64,000 bases of DNA from Thermothelomyces thermophilus ATCC 42464 (Eukaryota > Ascomycota > Sordariomycetes > Sordariales > Chaetomiaceae). Location: NCBI RefSeq assembly GCF_000226095.1, contig NC_016472.1, positions 8,990,001-9,054,000 of the forward strand. Direction: 5' to 3'. Below the pieces are notes generated by a model that saw nothing but the letters and a program-made list of their open reading frames with translations, had not been told where the DNA came from and made no database searches. This document shows, piece after piece, positions 1 through 12,900 of this stretch. Positions within the stretch are counted from its first letter, which is position 1. Each line of letters starts with the position of its first letter. The position numbers were made by a program, and so were the translations under genes.

Positions 1-21
1 CACGATGCAAGACAGTCCCCA

Positions 22-3000
22 TTACGACATGACCAGCGCGAGCAAAGCCATGCGGCAGTAGAGACCGTATCTCATCTGCAGCCAAAGTCAGCATAACTCA
101 ACCCAACGATCAATTGGCAGTCCAGAAGGGAGGAGGAAGACTCACCTGTCTGAAATACGCCGCCCGCTGATCAAAGTCGACCTCCTCCGCAACCTCCTCG
201 TTCCTCGGTAGCGGGTGCATGACCACCATGCTGGACTTGGCATGCTTGAGCGTGCCGTAATCGATGCGGTACGAATCCTTAACTGCCTCGTACTCCTCCA
301 GGCTGTTGAACCGCTCCTTCTGTACGCGCGTGCAATACAGGACGTCTGTCCTGCCCAAAATCTCGGGCGTCAGTGTCTCCGACTCGCAAAGCAGCTCGCC
401 AGCGTCGACGAGCTGCTGGCGGACGGCAGGTGGGAGGGCCAGCGCCTTGGGCGAGACGAGCTGCACCTTCACTTGGTAGTGGCGGAGCAGGTAAACGAGG
501 GAGTGGACGGGCCGGCCGTAGAGGAGGTCGCCGACGAAGGTGATGGTCAGGCCCTGCATGGTGCCGAGTTCTTCGCGAATTGTGAAGAGGTCGAGGAAGG
601 CCTGAGTTGGGTGCTCCTTGCTTCCGTTGCCGCCGTTGATGACGGGCACGGGGGAGTATTTCTTGGCGACTTCCACGCACTTCTCATCAGGGTGACGGAG
701 GACGACTGCGTCGCCGTAGCAGGCAAGCGTGCGGAGCGTGTCCTGGAGACTCTCCCCTTTTTGCACCGACGATGTCGACGTTGTGATGGCGATGGTCCGG
801 CCGCCGAGGCGCTGCATGGCTGCGTCGAACGAGGCCGACGTGCGGGTCGACGGCTCGTAAAAGAGGGTACACAGTAGGCGGCCCTTGAGAATGTCAAGGA
901 CGCCTTCGCGCTGGACACCAAGGCGCATTTCCTGGGCAATGTGGAAGAGAAGGCGCAAGTCGGAACGGGTGTACTGTGTCACCGACAAGACATGGGACTT
1001 CTTAAAGGTCGACGGCGCAGACAGCATCTCCTGCAGCGGCGAGATGTGGGGCTGAATGGTCAGGGGAGGAGCGAGTTCATCAACGGCATGCGCCCGACCC
1101 AGGGGAGCGAGAGGCGCAGTGCTTTCCGTGGGCTTCGGCCTCCCGAGCCCCGACCGAATGTGGCGACGGTCTTCGGGGGTAGGCGACATAGGCTGGGTGA
1201 CGGGCCTGACAGCGGGGGTCGAAACCACGGCAGTTGGAGGCAGTGCCCCGTGAGTGGACATATCAGTGCCCCTCGGGGACACCGAGAGCATGGTGCCGTC
1301 GAGGCAGACGGTTTCGTCTTGGAAGGTGACGCGCTGAACGGTAGCCTTCAGGGTCTTACCCGTGAAGGGCGACCAGGACTCGGTGGCTTCCAAAGTGTAA
1401 GGCCGGTCGATCTCGACCTCCAAGCTCGCGCCGAGCTGCTCATGCAGTTCGAAGATGCGAATCGGGTTGTCGTGAAGCCTGACTCTAACATCTTCGACAG
1501 TCAACTTGCCATCGGCGACCGAGGTCAAGATGAGCGGGAGAGCATCGGCAATGCCAACAGTCACGTCCGTAGGCTTCTTCAGGAAGTGGGCAAGCTGGTA
1601 GGGCAAGCTGCCAACCGAGAAGACATCGATCGTCTCCAGATATTCCCACAGGGCAGCCTGATCCTCCTCCGTGGGCAGGAATTGGCAACCAGGGAAATCC
1701 TTCTGCGACAGGTGAAGCGAGTAGATGCTGACATCGCAAGTGACCTTGAGGCCCTTCTCCTTGCCGAGGGCGATGAGCTTGATGTCATCTTTGGTGGTCA
1801 CCGCAGTGACGTGGATGCGGCGATTGTGCAGGCTGGCGAGAAGGAGAATAGAAGCCAGGTCGGTCGTCCTCGCGTCCGTGATGATCGGCTTGTGCGTGGG
1901 CCAAGCGTCAAAATGCGCCTCCACTTGGGCGACTTTGCTGATGTTGTCCGAGAGGTGGTTGAAAGGAATGAACAAGGAACCGACCTCGCCGGCAGCGTGG
2001 CTAATCTGGTGGGCATTATCCGAGGTCGCCGCGATGGACAGGTTGAAGTCGCAGTACGCACCGCGCTTACCGTTCTGCTGGGCAACCTTCAACGACTTGA
2101 CGTCCGAGATCGAGCCCCCCTTGCTGACGGGCATGACTCGGATCATGCTGAAACCAGCAGCAATAGAAGCCTTGGTCGCACGCTGGAGGTCGTCGCTGTC
2201 CCTGGAGACCAGGCCGGGAACGAAGGCCGCGATGTTGACCAGTCCGGGAAGCTGGATCGTGCGGTGGCTAGTCTGGTAGTCCCGGATACTGATGTCCAGC
2301 TCGAAGTGCCTGGCGAGGGCTTCGACCAAGATCTTGGCGTTCTTGACGTTGGTGACGAGAGGAACTTGATAGTCCACAGCCATGCGGCGGGTCTGGTAAC
2401 CCTTGCTCACGTAGTTGGCCGGACGCCTATACTTGTTGTTGGACGGCAGGTTGATGTACAGGTCGATCATGTTCTTGGCCAGATGCTGCGAGAGCGAGTA
2501 TTCGGACTTCTGATCCTCTCCCTTGGGCAGAACCTCGAGATACTGCACCTGCACGCCATGGGCACCCAGGAAATCTGCCGTTCCGGCGGTGGCGAAGAGC
2601 TTGTAGCCCAGCTCCTGCAGTTTCTTGACCGAGGGAAGCATCTCCTCCTTGTCCTTGTAGGAACCAATAGAGAGGAGAATGTTGTTCTTAGGGATCTTGA
2701 AGCCGGTAGACAGCAGAGCCTTGAGGTATGCCTCGTACTTGTCGGCACCGAAGGAGGCAACCTCGCCGGTGGAAGCCATCTCGACGCCAAGAACGGGATC
2801 AGCGCCAGAGAGACGCGAGAAGCTGAACTGCGGGACCTTGACACCCACGCAGTCCGGAGGGCACTGGATTTCGGGGTACTCCTCGAATGGAAGGTTCATG
2901 ATCGCCTTGGTAGCCATCTCAATGAGATCCACGCCCATGACCTTGGAGACGAAGGGGAAAGAGCGAGACGCGCGGACGTTGCACTCAATCACCTTGATGT

Positions 3001-6000
3001 CATTGTCCTTGGCGATGAACTGGATGTTGAAAGGACCGGTAACATTGAGCGCGTCGCCAATCTTGCGGGTGGCTTCCTCGATGCGCTGGATGGTCGTCTT
3101 GGACAGGTCCTGCGGCGGAAGGATGAGCGTGGCATCACCAGAGTGAACACCTGCATTTTCGACGTGCTCCGAGATGAAGTGGCAGACGACCTTGCCGTCC
3201 TTGGCCACGGCGTCCATCTCGATCTCCTTAGCGTTCTCAATGTACTTTGTGATGACAACAGGGTGCTCGGGCGAGACCTCGGCGGCTTGCTGCAGGTAGT
3301 TTTCCAGATCGTGCTCCGAGTAGACCGTGTTCATGGCGGCACCGGAGAGCACGTAGGACGGGCGCACCAACACCGGATAAGAAACCGCCTGACAGAAAGC
3401 CTTTGCCTCTTCGAAGCTTGTCAACTCCTTCCAGGTCGGCTGGTCCACCCCGATCCGGTCCAGCATGCGAGAAAACTTGTACCGGTTTTCGGCGGTGTCG
3501 ATCATCTCGGGCGAAGTACCGAGAACATTGACGCCAGCACGCAGGAGGGGAAGCGCAATGTTGTTCGGTGTCTGGCCACCCATGGCTCCAAGGACGCCGC
3601 TGGCAGTTTCCACCTCGTAGATATCTAGAACCGTTTCCAGATTGATGTTCTCGAAATAGAGCTTGTCGGCCTCGTCATAATCAGTGGACACGGTTTCCGG
3701 GTTGTACTGTCTGGATGTTAGCCTTCGTACTCAGGTCGGTAACGGCGGCGTACGTACGTTGACCATGATGGTCTTGATCTTCGACTCGCGAAGTGTGCGA
3801 ATCGCTCTGACAGAGCACCAGTCAAACTCGACAGAAGAACCGATGCGGTACACGCCAGAGCCAAGGACCATGACGCCATTGTCGTTGAAGGTGATGTCGT
3901 GCTCGCTGGCATTATAGGTGAGGTAGAGGTAGTTGGTGTAGGCCGGGAACTCGGCGGCGACGGTGTCGATTTGCTTGACAAAAGGCGTGATGCCGGCCTC
4001 AAGACGCATGCCACGCACGGCGAGCTCGGTAGAGCCCCAGAACTTGGCGATCTGGCGATCACAGAAACCAAGCTGCTTCGCTCGGAGGAGAATTCCAGGA
4101 CTGAGAGTGCCGCCGCTTGCCTTGTAGTCCTTCATCTGCTTGGCGAAGTCGCTAAGGCCCTTGAGCCTGTCAAGGAACCATTTATCGATCTTGGTCAGCT
4201 CCCAGATACGCTCGACGGAGTAGCCGGCGGCCATGGCGTTGGCAATGGCGAAGAGGCGCTGGTCGGACGGAGTCTGGAGCTCATCGTCAATCGACATGAG
4301 CGCCGGTGTCTCGTTGAAGCCCAGGTTGTGGAAATCGATAGCCCGGATGGCCTTCTGGATGGCTTCCTCAAAAGTTCTGCCGATACTCATGACTTCGCCG
4401 ACACTCTTCATGGAGGACCCAAGCTGGGTGGAGACACGCGTGAACTTCTTGAGGTCCCAACGAGGCATCTTGACCACGACATAGTCGAGCGAGGGTTCGA
4501 AGCAGGCGCAGGTGACCTTGGTAACGCTGTTCTTGATCTCCTTCAGCGGGATGCCGAGACCCAGCTTGGCGGCAATGAAAGCAAGGGGATAGCCGGTAGC
4601 CTTGGATGCCAGGGCCGAGGACCGAGACAGCCTGGCGTTGACCTCGATGATGCAATACTCCTTGGAGAAGGGATTCAACGCATATTGAATGTTGCACTCG
4701 CCGACGACCCCGAGATGGCGGATGACATTGACGGCAGTCGTCCGGAGCATGTTGTAGTCCTCGTCGGACAGCGTCTGAGAAGGAGCGACGACAATCGAGT
4801 CGCCAGTGTGGATGCCGAGAGGATCAAAATTCTCCATGTTGCACACCGTGATGCAGTTGTCCTGGCAATCACGGACGACCTCGTACTCGATCTCCTTCCA
4901 GCCCTTCATGCTGCGCTCGATCAGCACCTGAGGGCTAGCGGCGAAGGCCTTGTTGCAAAGATCGAGGAGCTCGGCCTCGTTGTTGGCGAAACCGCTGCCG
5001 AGACCACCGAGGGCATACGCGGCGCGGACAATGACCGGGAAGCCAATGTCCTTGACCACTCTCAGAGCCTCCTCCACGTTGTTGGCGGCGGCGGACTTGG
5101 CGCACTTCTCGCCAATGGAGTCCATGCTGCGAGCAAAAAGCTCGCGGTCCTCTGTGGTGATGATGGTGTCGATCGGCGTACCCAGGACCTTGACACCGAG
5201 CGCCTCGAACTCGTCCTTAAGCTGGATACCGACCGACAGGGCTGTCTGACCGCCAAAGGTGCAGTAGATGGCGTCGGGCTTCTCGTAAAGGATGACCTTC
5301 CGCACGAACTCTGCATTGACGGGCAAGAAGTAGACCTTGTCCGCCAAGCCCTTGGACGTTTGAATGGTGGCAATGTTGGGGTTGATGAGGACGGTGTAGA
5401 TGCCTTCCTCCTTCAGAGCCTTGATTGCCTGACTGCCCGAGTAGTCAAATTCACCGGCTTGGCCGATGCTGAGACCGCCGCTGCCGAGCACCAGGACCTT
5501 CTTGACCGAGACGCGAGGGTTCAGCCTGTTATTTTCCTCGACCGTGCCGCCGGGGAACCGGACGGGCTTGCGCAAGAGACTGCTGTCGGCAGCGCACTCG
5601 GAAACAGTCTGGATGAAAACGTCGAAGAGGAATTCGGTATCCCTGGGGCCAGGGGTGCTCTCGGGGTGGAACTGAACGCTGAAGTGTGGCCTGTCGACGT
5701 GCATGATACCCTCGTTGCTGCCATCGTTGGCATTGACGAAGAGCTCTTGCCACCCGGCGGGCAGAGTGGCCGCATCGACGGCGTAGCCGTGGTTCTGGGA
5801 AGTGATGTGGCACCTGCCAGTCACCATGCTGGTGCAGGGGATGTTGTGGCCGCGGTTACCAAACTTGAGCTTGGTGGTCTGGCCCCCTGCAGCCCGGGCG
5901 AGCAGCTGGTGGCCTAAGCAGATGCCGAAGATGGGGGTGCGGTTCTCCTCCAGGGCTGCGGCGATGCGCTTGACCGTGGAGTCCAAGATGGCCGGGTCAC

Positions 6001-6902
6001 CGGGGCCGTTAGAGATGAATAGGCCGTCGTATGTCTCGTGACGGAAGTCGTAGTCCCAGGGGCAGACCAGGACCTCAACCCCGCGCTTGAGGAAGCACCT
6101 CAGCTGGTTGTATTTCATACCAACGTCGAGACAAAGGATGCGCAGCGGGCGGCCTGAAGGGTGCTTCAGGCCGGAAGCCTCGGGGGGTCGGTAGAGCTTG
6201 GGGGCCTTGATAGAAACTGGGTCGAGGTCAACGCAGGACTCAATTGGGCTCTTCTCGCGGCCCTCACTCACCCTCTGCTACGAGGTTCTTCTCGTTGGGG
6301 TTGACCCAATCGACCGACTCGAAGCGAGGCCTCCAGTCGCCCAGGATGCCGGGGAGCTTGTGGCCGTCCGTGTCACCGTTGACCCCGTTGGCCAGGTCCT
6401 TTTTCTCCATGAGCATGCGGCCCAGCATGCTGCCCTCCTCGCGAATGCGCTTCGTCAGGGCGCGCGTGTCGACACCGTACATGGCTGGGACGCCCTGCTC
6501 CTTGAGCCATGTGCCGAGGGACGAGTTGGCGAGGAAGTGGGAGAAGTCCTCGCCTGCATATGTGGCCGTTACGAGGCCGGCGATGTGGATCTTCGATGAC
6601 TCGAAGTGGGCGGGGAGATCACCAAGCAGCTGGTCGAGGGCTTCCCTCGGGGGGACGCCGTAGTTGCCGACAAGGGGGAAGGTGATGACGAGGATCTGGC
6701 CGCGGTAGGAGGGGTCCGTGATGGACTCGGGATACCCCACCAAACCCGTCTGGAAGACCAGCTCGCCAGAGATGCTCTTGGGCGCGCCGAAGCTGTAGCC
6801 CTGGTAGGCGACACCATCCTCGAGCTCAAGGGTAACCAGACCTTGAGGTTCGGCGCTGGTAATGCGCGCTGTGGCGGGGCGGTAGACCGTCGTCGTAGTC
6901 AT
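22..6902 (-). CDS. URA2 (pyrABCN): Multifunctional CPSase-ATCase pyrimidine biosynthesis protein (CAD-like)
   Basis: Catalyses the first two steps of UMP synthesis: carbamoyl phosphate from glutamine, bicarbonate and ATP, then carbamoyl aspartate. Four exons: 6902-6272, 6216-3758, 3706-146 and 75-22, with introns of 55, 51 and 70 nt; the 6705-nt sum is divisible by three and gives 2234 residues, the usual length of fungal URA2. Order: glutamine amidotransferase ([10 protein letters not shown] near residue 310, later QFHPES), two CPSase halves (about 440-1480), a dihydroorotase-like region (about 1490-1850), and C-terminal aspartate transcarbamylase ([16 protein letters not shown]). The dihydroorotase-like part shows no HxH metal motif where one is expected, as in other fungal proteins where a separate enzyme does that step. 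The last exon encodes only the conserved end ([16 protein letters not shown]). In the family UTP feedback-inhibits the CPSase. Identification is very secure. Confidence 0.97.
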
Positions 6903-7763
6903 TGTGAAGGTTGTGTGGCCCTGTGAAGAGGGCAGATAGAACTCGGGAAGAACAACGGGGGGGAAAGACCAGGAAAAAGAAAGAAGAGGTAGGAGAGGGG
7001 GAAAACAAAAGAAGAAGAAGGGCGGTCGTCAGCGATGGTCGTGATGGAGTGGGACTGGATGCCACTGGGACCTAGGAACGGGAGCTCAGAGTCGCCGAGT
7101 CTCGTCCGGTGCAGTGCTGCCGCAGCAATTGGCGTGGGATTGATGCCAAAAGAGAAAGTAGCTTCACCCACAAACTGGCATGACCCAGCTTCACCAGCCC
7201 TTCTGCATGGACAGAAGGAAATAGGAGCAGAGGGAGGCAAAAAAAAAGCTGGGTGTTGAAGAATTTGTATCGAGTCCCAAGTTGCCCTGCCCCGCCACGG
7301 CAAAACGACGTCGGTCTTCCCCACCAACTTTTTTTACAGGCGGTGATGCACTAGCGCGGGGCTCGCAGCCGCAAAGAAGGGAACTGGCAAGGCAAGAGGG
7401 TACCAAGTCCGGTCAAGATTCCAGTCATTGTCCAATCAGCGCGTCGCAAACCGCGCCGGGCATGGCGGTTTGCGTGGGGTTCTCGATCTTACTGGGCAGG
7501 GTTCTCGCTGCATCTGGCTCCGATTTCGTGACCGCCTGGAGAGGAAATTTTTATGCCGCGTCTTCCACCCCTCCAATACCGCGGATTTGGTGTTTTCGAT
7601 TCAGCCTCGCGACCCATGTTCCCACGACATCGCGAACCATTGATATTCTGAAAAAAAAATAGCTTTCCAGATTCGAATGAATCCCATATTGCCAGATGGC
7701 ATGGGAAATGAATAAACCAACAGAAAAAGCGTTAACGCCAGAGTTAATCTGTTGTAGCAACAT
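6903..7763. promoter_or_regulatory. Leader and promoter region of the CPSase-ATCase gene
   Basis: This stretch lies upstream of the ATG at 6902 on the minus strand and ends at the 3' side of the tRNA gene. The minus-sense strand is pyrimidine-rich at about 6955-7020, a common feature of fungal leaders. No coding sequence with splice support was found. A T5 run on the minus strand at 7724-7728 could terminate Pol III transcription of the tRNA. No specific factor site is claimed. Confidence 0.45.
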
Positions 7764-7856
7764 CGATCCACCCAGGGGTCGAACCTGGAACCTCCTGATC
7801 ACTCGTCTTCGAGGAAGACATCGTAGTCAGACGCTCTGCCATTGAGCCAGCGGACC
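7764..7856 (-). tRNA. tRNA-Arg (anticodon ACG) with a 21-nt intron
   Basis: Read on the minus strand, the sequence folds as a tRNA. Acceptor arm GGTCCGC pairs with GTGGATC (two G-U pairs), the discriminator base is G, the D arm is GCTC/GAGC, the anticodon stem TCTGA pairs with TCAGG, and the T arm is CCAGG-TTCGACC-CCTGG. The loop reads C-T-ACG-A, giving anticodon ACG (Arg, CGU codons after A34 to inosine). A 21-nt insert, starting TGTCTTCC, sits directly after position 37, where nuclear tRNA introns always lie. CCA is not encoded, as expected for a eukaryotic nuclear tRNA. Confidence 0.93.
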
Positions 7857-9960
7857 TTGCTTGCTTGTTGAGGACGAGGGACGGCGCTCACACCTATAAA
7901 GGGATCTGCAGCGGGACAGGACTGGGACTCCGGTGTACTCCGCAGCATGCTCTGGTCCCCGCTTTTGGCGCTCGAAGTGGGTCGAATCTCATCTGGCCTC
8001 GTGGTAAACTCACCTCGAGCAATGTTGGGTGTTGAGGCATGCTACAGGCCGAATCTCTTACCCACGAGTGTCCCTTTGTGCATTCCCGTTGTAGTGTAGA
8101 TTCAACACGCTCATTTCACCTTTGGCTTTCTTTTATTTTTCTTCTTCTTTTTTGTGTTAGAAATCTTTGCTCGATTCTTCCCGTCAGTTGTCTGACTGCG
8201 GTACGGAGTAGACTCCGTGAGAAGTCTTATGAGGGATCTACGGAGCACCTCCGGCAAGTAGATTGCAATGGCAGGAGAGGGTTAGGGATACCTACGAGGT
8301 TCCCAAAGTCGTCCGTTGCCCCTTCCTTTCCTCAATCGTCACTTACACTAGTTGAACTCGCGTGGAGAAGGTGCATCCTCGCTGACACGAAGGTATGCTC
8401 TTAGCGGTTTCCTCTTGCTCTAACCAACCGTTGCTACCCCGCCATTGCATCTCTTGACGAGATGTGCGGAACAAGTGGGACGGTGAGTATTACGCTACCG
8501 ATATGCTTGGACCGTGGGGGTACACTCACGCCAGAAATGCATCCCAGCATGAAGGCGACGACAGCCAAATTTCCGACGAAACATTGTCTTTCATCGTTCG
8601 CATCTCCACATATGGGATGAGGTTACGAATTGAGTATCCGGCATGCTGATTCTATGCATTCATCTTTTGCACTATCTGCCCAGGCTGGTGGTCATTTTCC
8701 TCAAACTGATCTTCCGGGGACGCAGGCACTACTCGAGCCTACCTTATCTCCAAAGGGAACACCTTGGTCCAAGTACGGAGTAATTCCCGTCTGCTTTAAT
8801 ATCTGCGCTGTACCCCTTCTGCACCTGCCACCATCGCAGGATAAACACGAGTAATGATCGACAAAACAGGAGGGTGGCCGATTACAACTCGAATGGAGGG
8901 TCGGTGCGTGGGATCAGAGGCAAACTCCATCGAATGCTCGACGGTACGGAGGTATGTACTGTATGTACACTGACGACCATCCCTGAAATAGTCAAAACTC
9001 TCTCTCCATTTACCGAGGCTGCGGTCATTGGTTCACCACGGGATCTGGTAGTGGGTGTGCACCTCACCTCCGTGCTCACCTGAGACCTGAGGAGCAGGGC
9101 CATGCGGGCAATGGCAGGGTCGTCTGCTGTGCCGCGACGTGCCGCGTTCCGTCTGGGGCGCTATTCCTGCATTGGAGTGGGTTGATGCATCGCCGACCTT
9201 CTTGGCAGCACCCACTCGACGGCGGGACCCCGCGATTCGTTGCTGCGCACATGCAACAGCCACTGCTTCAAGCTCCCCTATTCGCCGGCACACAATGAAG
9301 GAAAGGTATTCAGGTCTGGCGGTGTGGCCCGAAGGACCGGGAGATAGGTATGGAAGACGAAACCCAACCGAGAGATCAGGCTGTTTCTCCGTCCTGATCG
9401 GGGTCTCTTTTTTGGGGGTAAGGTAAGGGTTTTGCTGCGCTGTCACCTACTTTTAGCGTTGTTTCGCGACGCGGGAGGGTGTCGGTGCCTTTTAGCGCCG
9501 TGACAGGGATTCCCAGCTGACCCTCCTCCTCACCAGCCCCGGGCCGTCAGAGTCGAGCCGATCGGTCGAACCCGGCGGGCCCCTTAATAGCTCCCCGTGC
9601 TACCACCCGCGCTCGCTCCGTCCCATCTTTCTGGCTCTCCGCCGGTTGCGCTCCATGCGCTTCGCTTCTCTGCTCTGCTCTGGAAGGACTAACTTGGGAT
9701 AAACGGCTGGGACAGGGAAAAAAACAAGATGTGCTACTAAAGCCGTCAATCGCTTCTCCCCGGGCAACCCTCGGTCTCAAAACTGTTCGTGTACAAGAGG
9801 CCAAAAACCCGACAGCACACGTCGGCCGCCGTCCGTCCGGCGGGCGTCAACTGTTCAGGGCTCAACCCCATCCGCCGCCTCCTGTATTCTAACGACCTCC
9901 ATGGCGTTCGGGTCCCTCAACTAACGCGCCGGAGCACGCTCAGCCCCAACCGGAGGGAGA
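7857..9960. other. Intergenic region with no convincing gene
   Basis: About 2.1 kb between the divergently oriented tRNA gene and the TRP channel gene. No open frame here shows coding composition or joins with splice sites. It contains two exact TACGGAGTA motifs (8202-8210 and 8774-8782); the first is part of a 7-bp inverted repeat with a 2-nt spacer (8203-8218). A GTATGTACTGTA motif lies at 8952-8963. The final 500 bases are presumably promoter and leader of the channel gene. Confidence 0.5.
9901..9924 (+). promoter_or_regulatory. Short upstream ORF before the TRP channel gene
   Basis: ATG to TAA encoding seven residues (MAFGSLN), ending 36 nt before the channel start codon at 9961. If the transcript begins upstream, ribosomes would meet this ATG first. 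The position and integrity of the ORF are seen in the sequence; a regulatory effect is inference. Confidence 0.4.
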
Positions 9961-12900
9961 ATGTTGTCTGCCTTGCTCCGACCCTTCAAGGGCAGCAGCT
10001 CGCAAGCCGAGGACCCCAGGGACCTTGAGCACGATTCTGCCTTCCCTCCGTCGGTTGCCGAATACCGCAGCCACCCTCACGCCACAGCCGACTTCACCGA
10101 GGCCGACGACGACGATGAAGAGTCTAACGATGGAGAGCGGCACCTCTACCCGCTCGGGGGCCGTCCGGAGCAGCAGGAGGACGGCCTGGCCCGGTTCAGC
10201 GGGCTCCTGCCCCTCTTCGCCACCGATCACCTAGGTCAGTGCACCTCGATCCCTTGCGTGCAGCAGTCAGAAGTTGTTGACCCCTCTTGCCTGCAGACTC
10301 CATCCCTATATATAGCATGACGCACGCCATCCGCGTCGTAGTCCAGACCCGGACGGAAACCACCCTGACCTGGGACCAGCTGCGGTCTCCCCAGGTGTCG
10401 GCTTTTCTCATCAAGCCGATGCTGCAGCAGATTCGCACGCAGCACTTCTCATGTGGAACCCTTTACGCCCTGCTCGCCAACTGCCTCCAGTTCGGGAAGG
10501 AAGAACAGTTGTGCCTAGGGAATTCCGGCACCAGTGCGACGAGGGCGAGGGTGTGCGAGCTTTTGGCCATCAAGCTGCTCAAAGAGTACTCGCCCCGGGA
10601 CCTTATCGATGCCCTGTGTCACGATTTCTACCCCCTCCAGGGAATCCCAGGCTCACGATCTCCTCTCGCGTCGCCAGCAGGGAAGTCGGCGTCGGCCACT
10701 CTCCGTACCTCGGCCCTCGAAGTGGCCATCCGCGCCTCTGCAAAGCAGTTCCTCTCCCACCCTTTGGTTGTCCAACAGATCGAAGGCATCTGGAACGGCG
10801 CCATTACATTCTCTTTCTCTACAAGGGATTCCAGGAACCAGGGCTCTGCGGCGAGCGCCGCTAGAAGCAATCAGTCTCGGCGACAGAGCACTATCCGTAC
10901 CCCCTTACTAGGTGACCAGCGGGCAAAAGACGAGTCTGCTCGATCGCCAGCTGGCGCAGCAGACTGTCGCTCTGTGACTCTGTACAATCCCCGAACGGCT
11001 TCCCTGTTCAAGCTGTCAAGGTTGCGTGTTCCGCGCTACCGGCGACTGCTCTCCACCTGCTCCTTGATCGTCCTGGTGTGCCTGTTCCTCGCTGTCTTGG
11101 CCCAAAGATCAGGCAAGATCACCACCTTGGAACTGCTCTTCTGGTTCTGGAGTACCGGTTTTATGCTTGATGGCCTCGTCGGCTTCAATGAGGAAGGCTT
11201 CTCCTTCTACGTCATGAGCTTCTGGAACATATTCGATCTGGGACTCTTGCTGCTCTTGATCGTCTACTACTGCATGCGCATCTACGGCGTGTTCCTCCTT
11301 GATCCCCACAAGTGGAACCAGAACGCCTACGACGTCCTTGCGGTCAACGCAATTCTCGTGCTCCCGAGAATATTCGGCATGCTCGACCACTATCGCCATT
11401 TCTCCAGGCTTTTGATCTCTCTGCGACTGCTGGCAAGAGACTTGGCCGCAGTGTTCGTGCTCACCTTGGCTTTCTGCAGCGGATTCTTCGCCTTCTTTGC
11501 CTTTTCCAAGACTCCAGACGATGCCCCCACGATGGCCTACAAGATGTTTCAGATGCTTCTCGGATTCACGCCGTCTGCCTGGGAGTTGTAAGTGCCTTCT
11601 GCGGACGAGCAGAGAGCCTCGGTTGCTGACCCGTTTCTTGAGATGGCCAACCTACAACTGGATGGGAAAGGTCTTCCTGGTTTTCTTCCTCGTCATCAGC
11701 CACTTCATGATTATGTGAGCACCTCTTCCTCATTTTCCCCCTCTGCTTTCTTGGGGGAAAGCAACTAACCCTTTCCCCCCTAGGACATTGCTCATCGTCG
11801 TCTTGGCCAACTCGTTCATGTCCGTCGCTTCCAAGGCGGCCGAGGAATGCCAGTACGTCTTTCCACCGTGCCCTCGTTTTGCCCGTCCCTGACCCCATCT
11901 AGGTTCGCTTTCGCTATCAATACCATCTCCATGGCGAAGAATGACGCACCCTTTTCCTACATAGCCCCAGGAAATATCTTTGCGTGGGCTCTCATGCCGC
12001 TGAGACACTGCATGTCCATGGAGCGATACGTCCTACTCAACCGCGCCGTCATCAAGATCACTCATTTCCCGGTGCTGTTTTGCATCTACCTCTACGAAAA
12101 GCTGTTCCTGGCACCCGACATGTACGAGGCAACGGACCTGGTTGACCGACCACACCGGGGCCGTCATCGTTCGCTTTCGGACCAGGTCTTCTTTAGCCCC
12201 AGCGTTCGCGTCCGTGAAGAATCGATGCTTCGCTACCGGAAGGACCAGGCGCTCGAAGAGGTGTTCCGGCGTGCCCCGGATATGAGAACGCAAAGGCGGG
12301 CGGAGCGGCGAAAAACCCAAACCGCAATTCGAAGCTGGATGGATCAACATGACGGCAAATTCCACTCGCCCCAAAACTATTCCACTATTGATAGCAGGAT
12401 AAGCAGCGACTGGCTAAGGAGGCTGAGCATGAACCGCGAACGGCCTTCGAGGGTTCCGAAGCACTACTCGGACATCCGATCCACGGCAAGTGACCCGGTA
12501 GATATCCTCTTCGATCCTATCAATGCGGTAGCAACCGACACGTACGACGCCGAAGTTGCAAAGAGAGACTATCCCGCGGGACCAAAGGAAAACACGGATG
12601 GCGAAGCGGACGGAGATGACGAGCTGATCACGAATGACGAGGACGAAGCGGACGACGTGACCAACACGATGGATGATCGGACCACGACAGGGGAGGAGGC
12701 CGTCGAAGAGGATTATTTCACGACACCAGTCGCCACGAGGTTTACCAGCACGGAGCTCACAGCCGAATCCCCTCGCCCCCCAACCTCGCGTCGAGTGCCG
12801 CTCCACACCCGGACGCTGTCCACCAACACAATTCTGCACGCTCCTGAAGACGACAGCCAAGCATACAGCTCATCGTCTGCCTCGGCTCGACCACTTCCTC

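Noticed and set aside
941-5917. Long plus-strand open frames (895 and 672 codons) opposite the CPSase-ATCase gene
   Set aside because: They are mirror frames caused by GC-rich third codon positions of the real gene; their products have no domain and are rich in Arg, Gly and Asp as expected for shadows.
6217-6271. A frameshift between the first two CPSase-ATCase segments
   Set aside because: A 55-nt intron with GTGAGT donor and CCCAG acceptor restores the frame and the conserved sequence [14 protein letters not shown].
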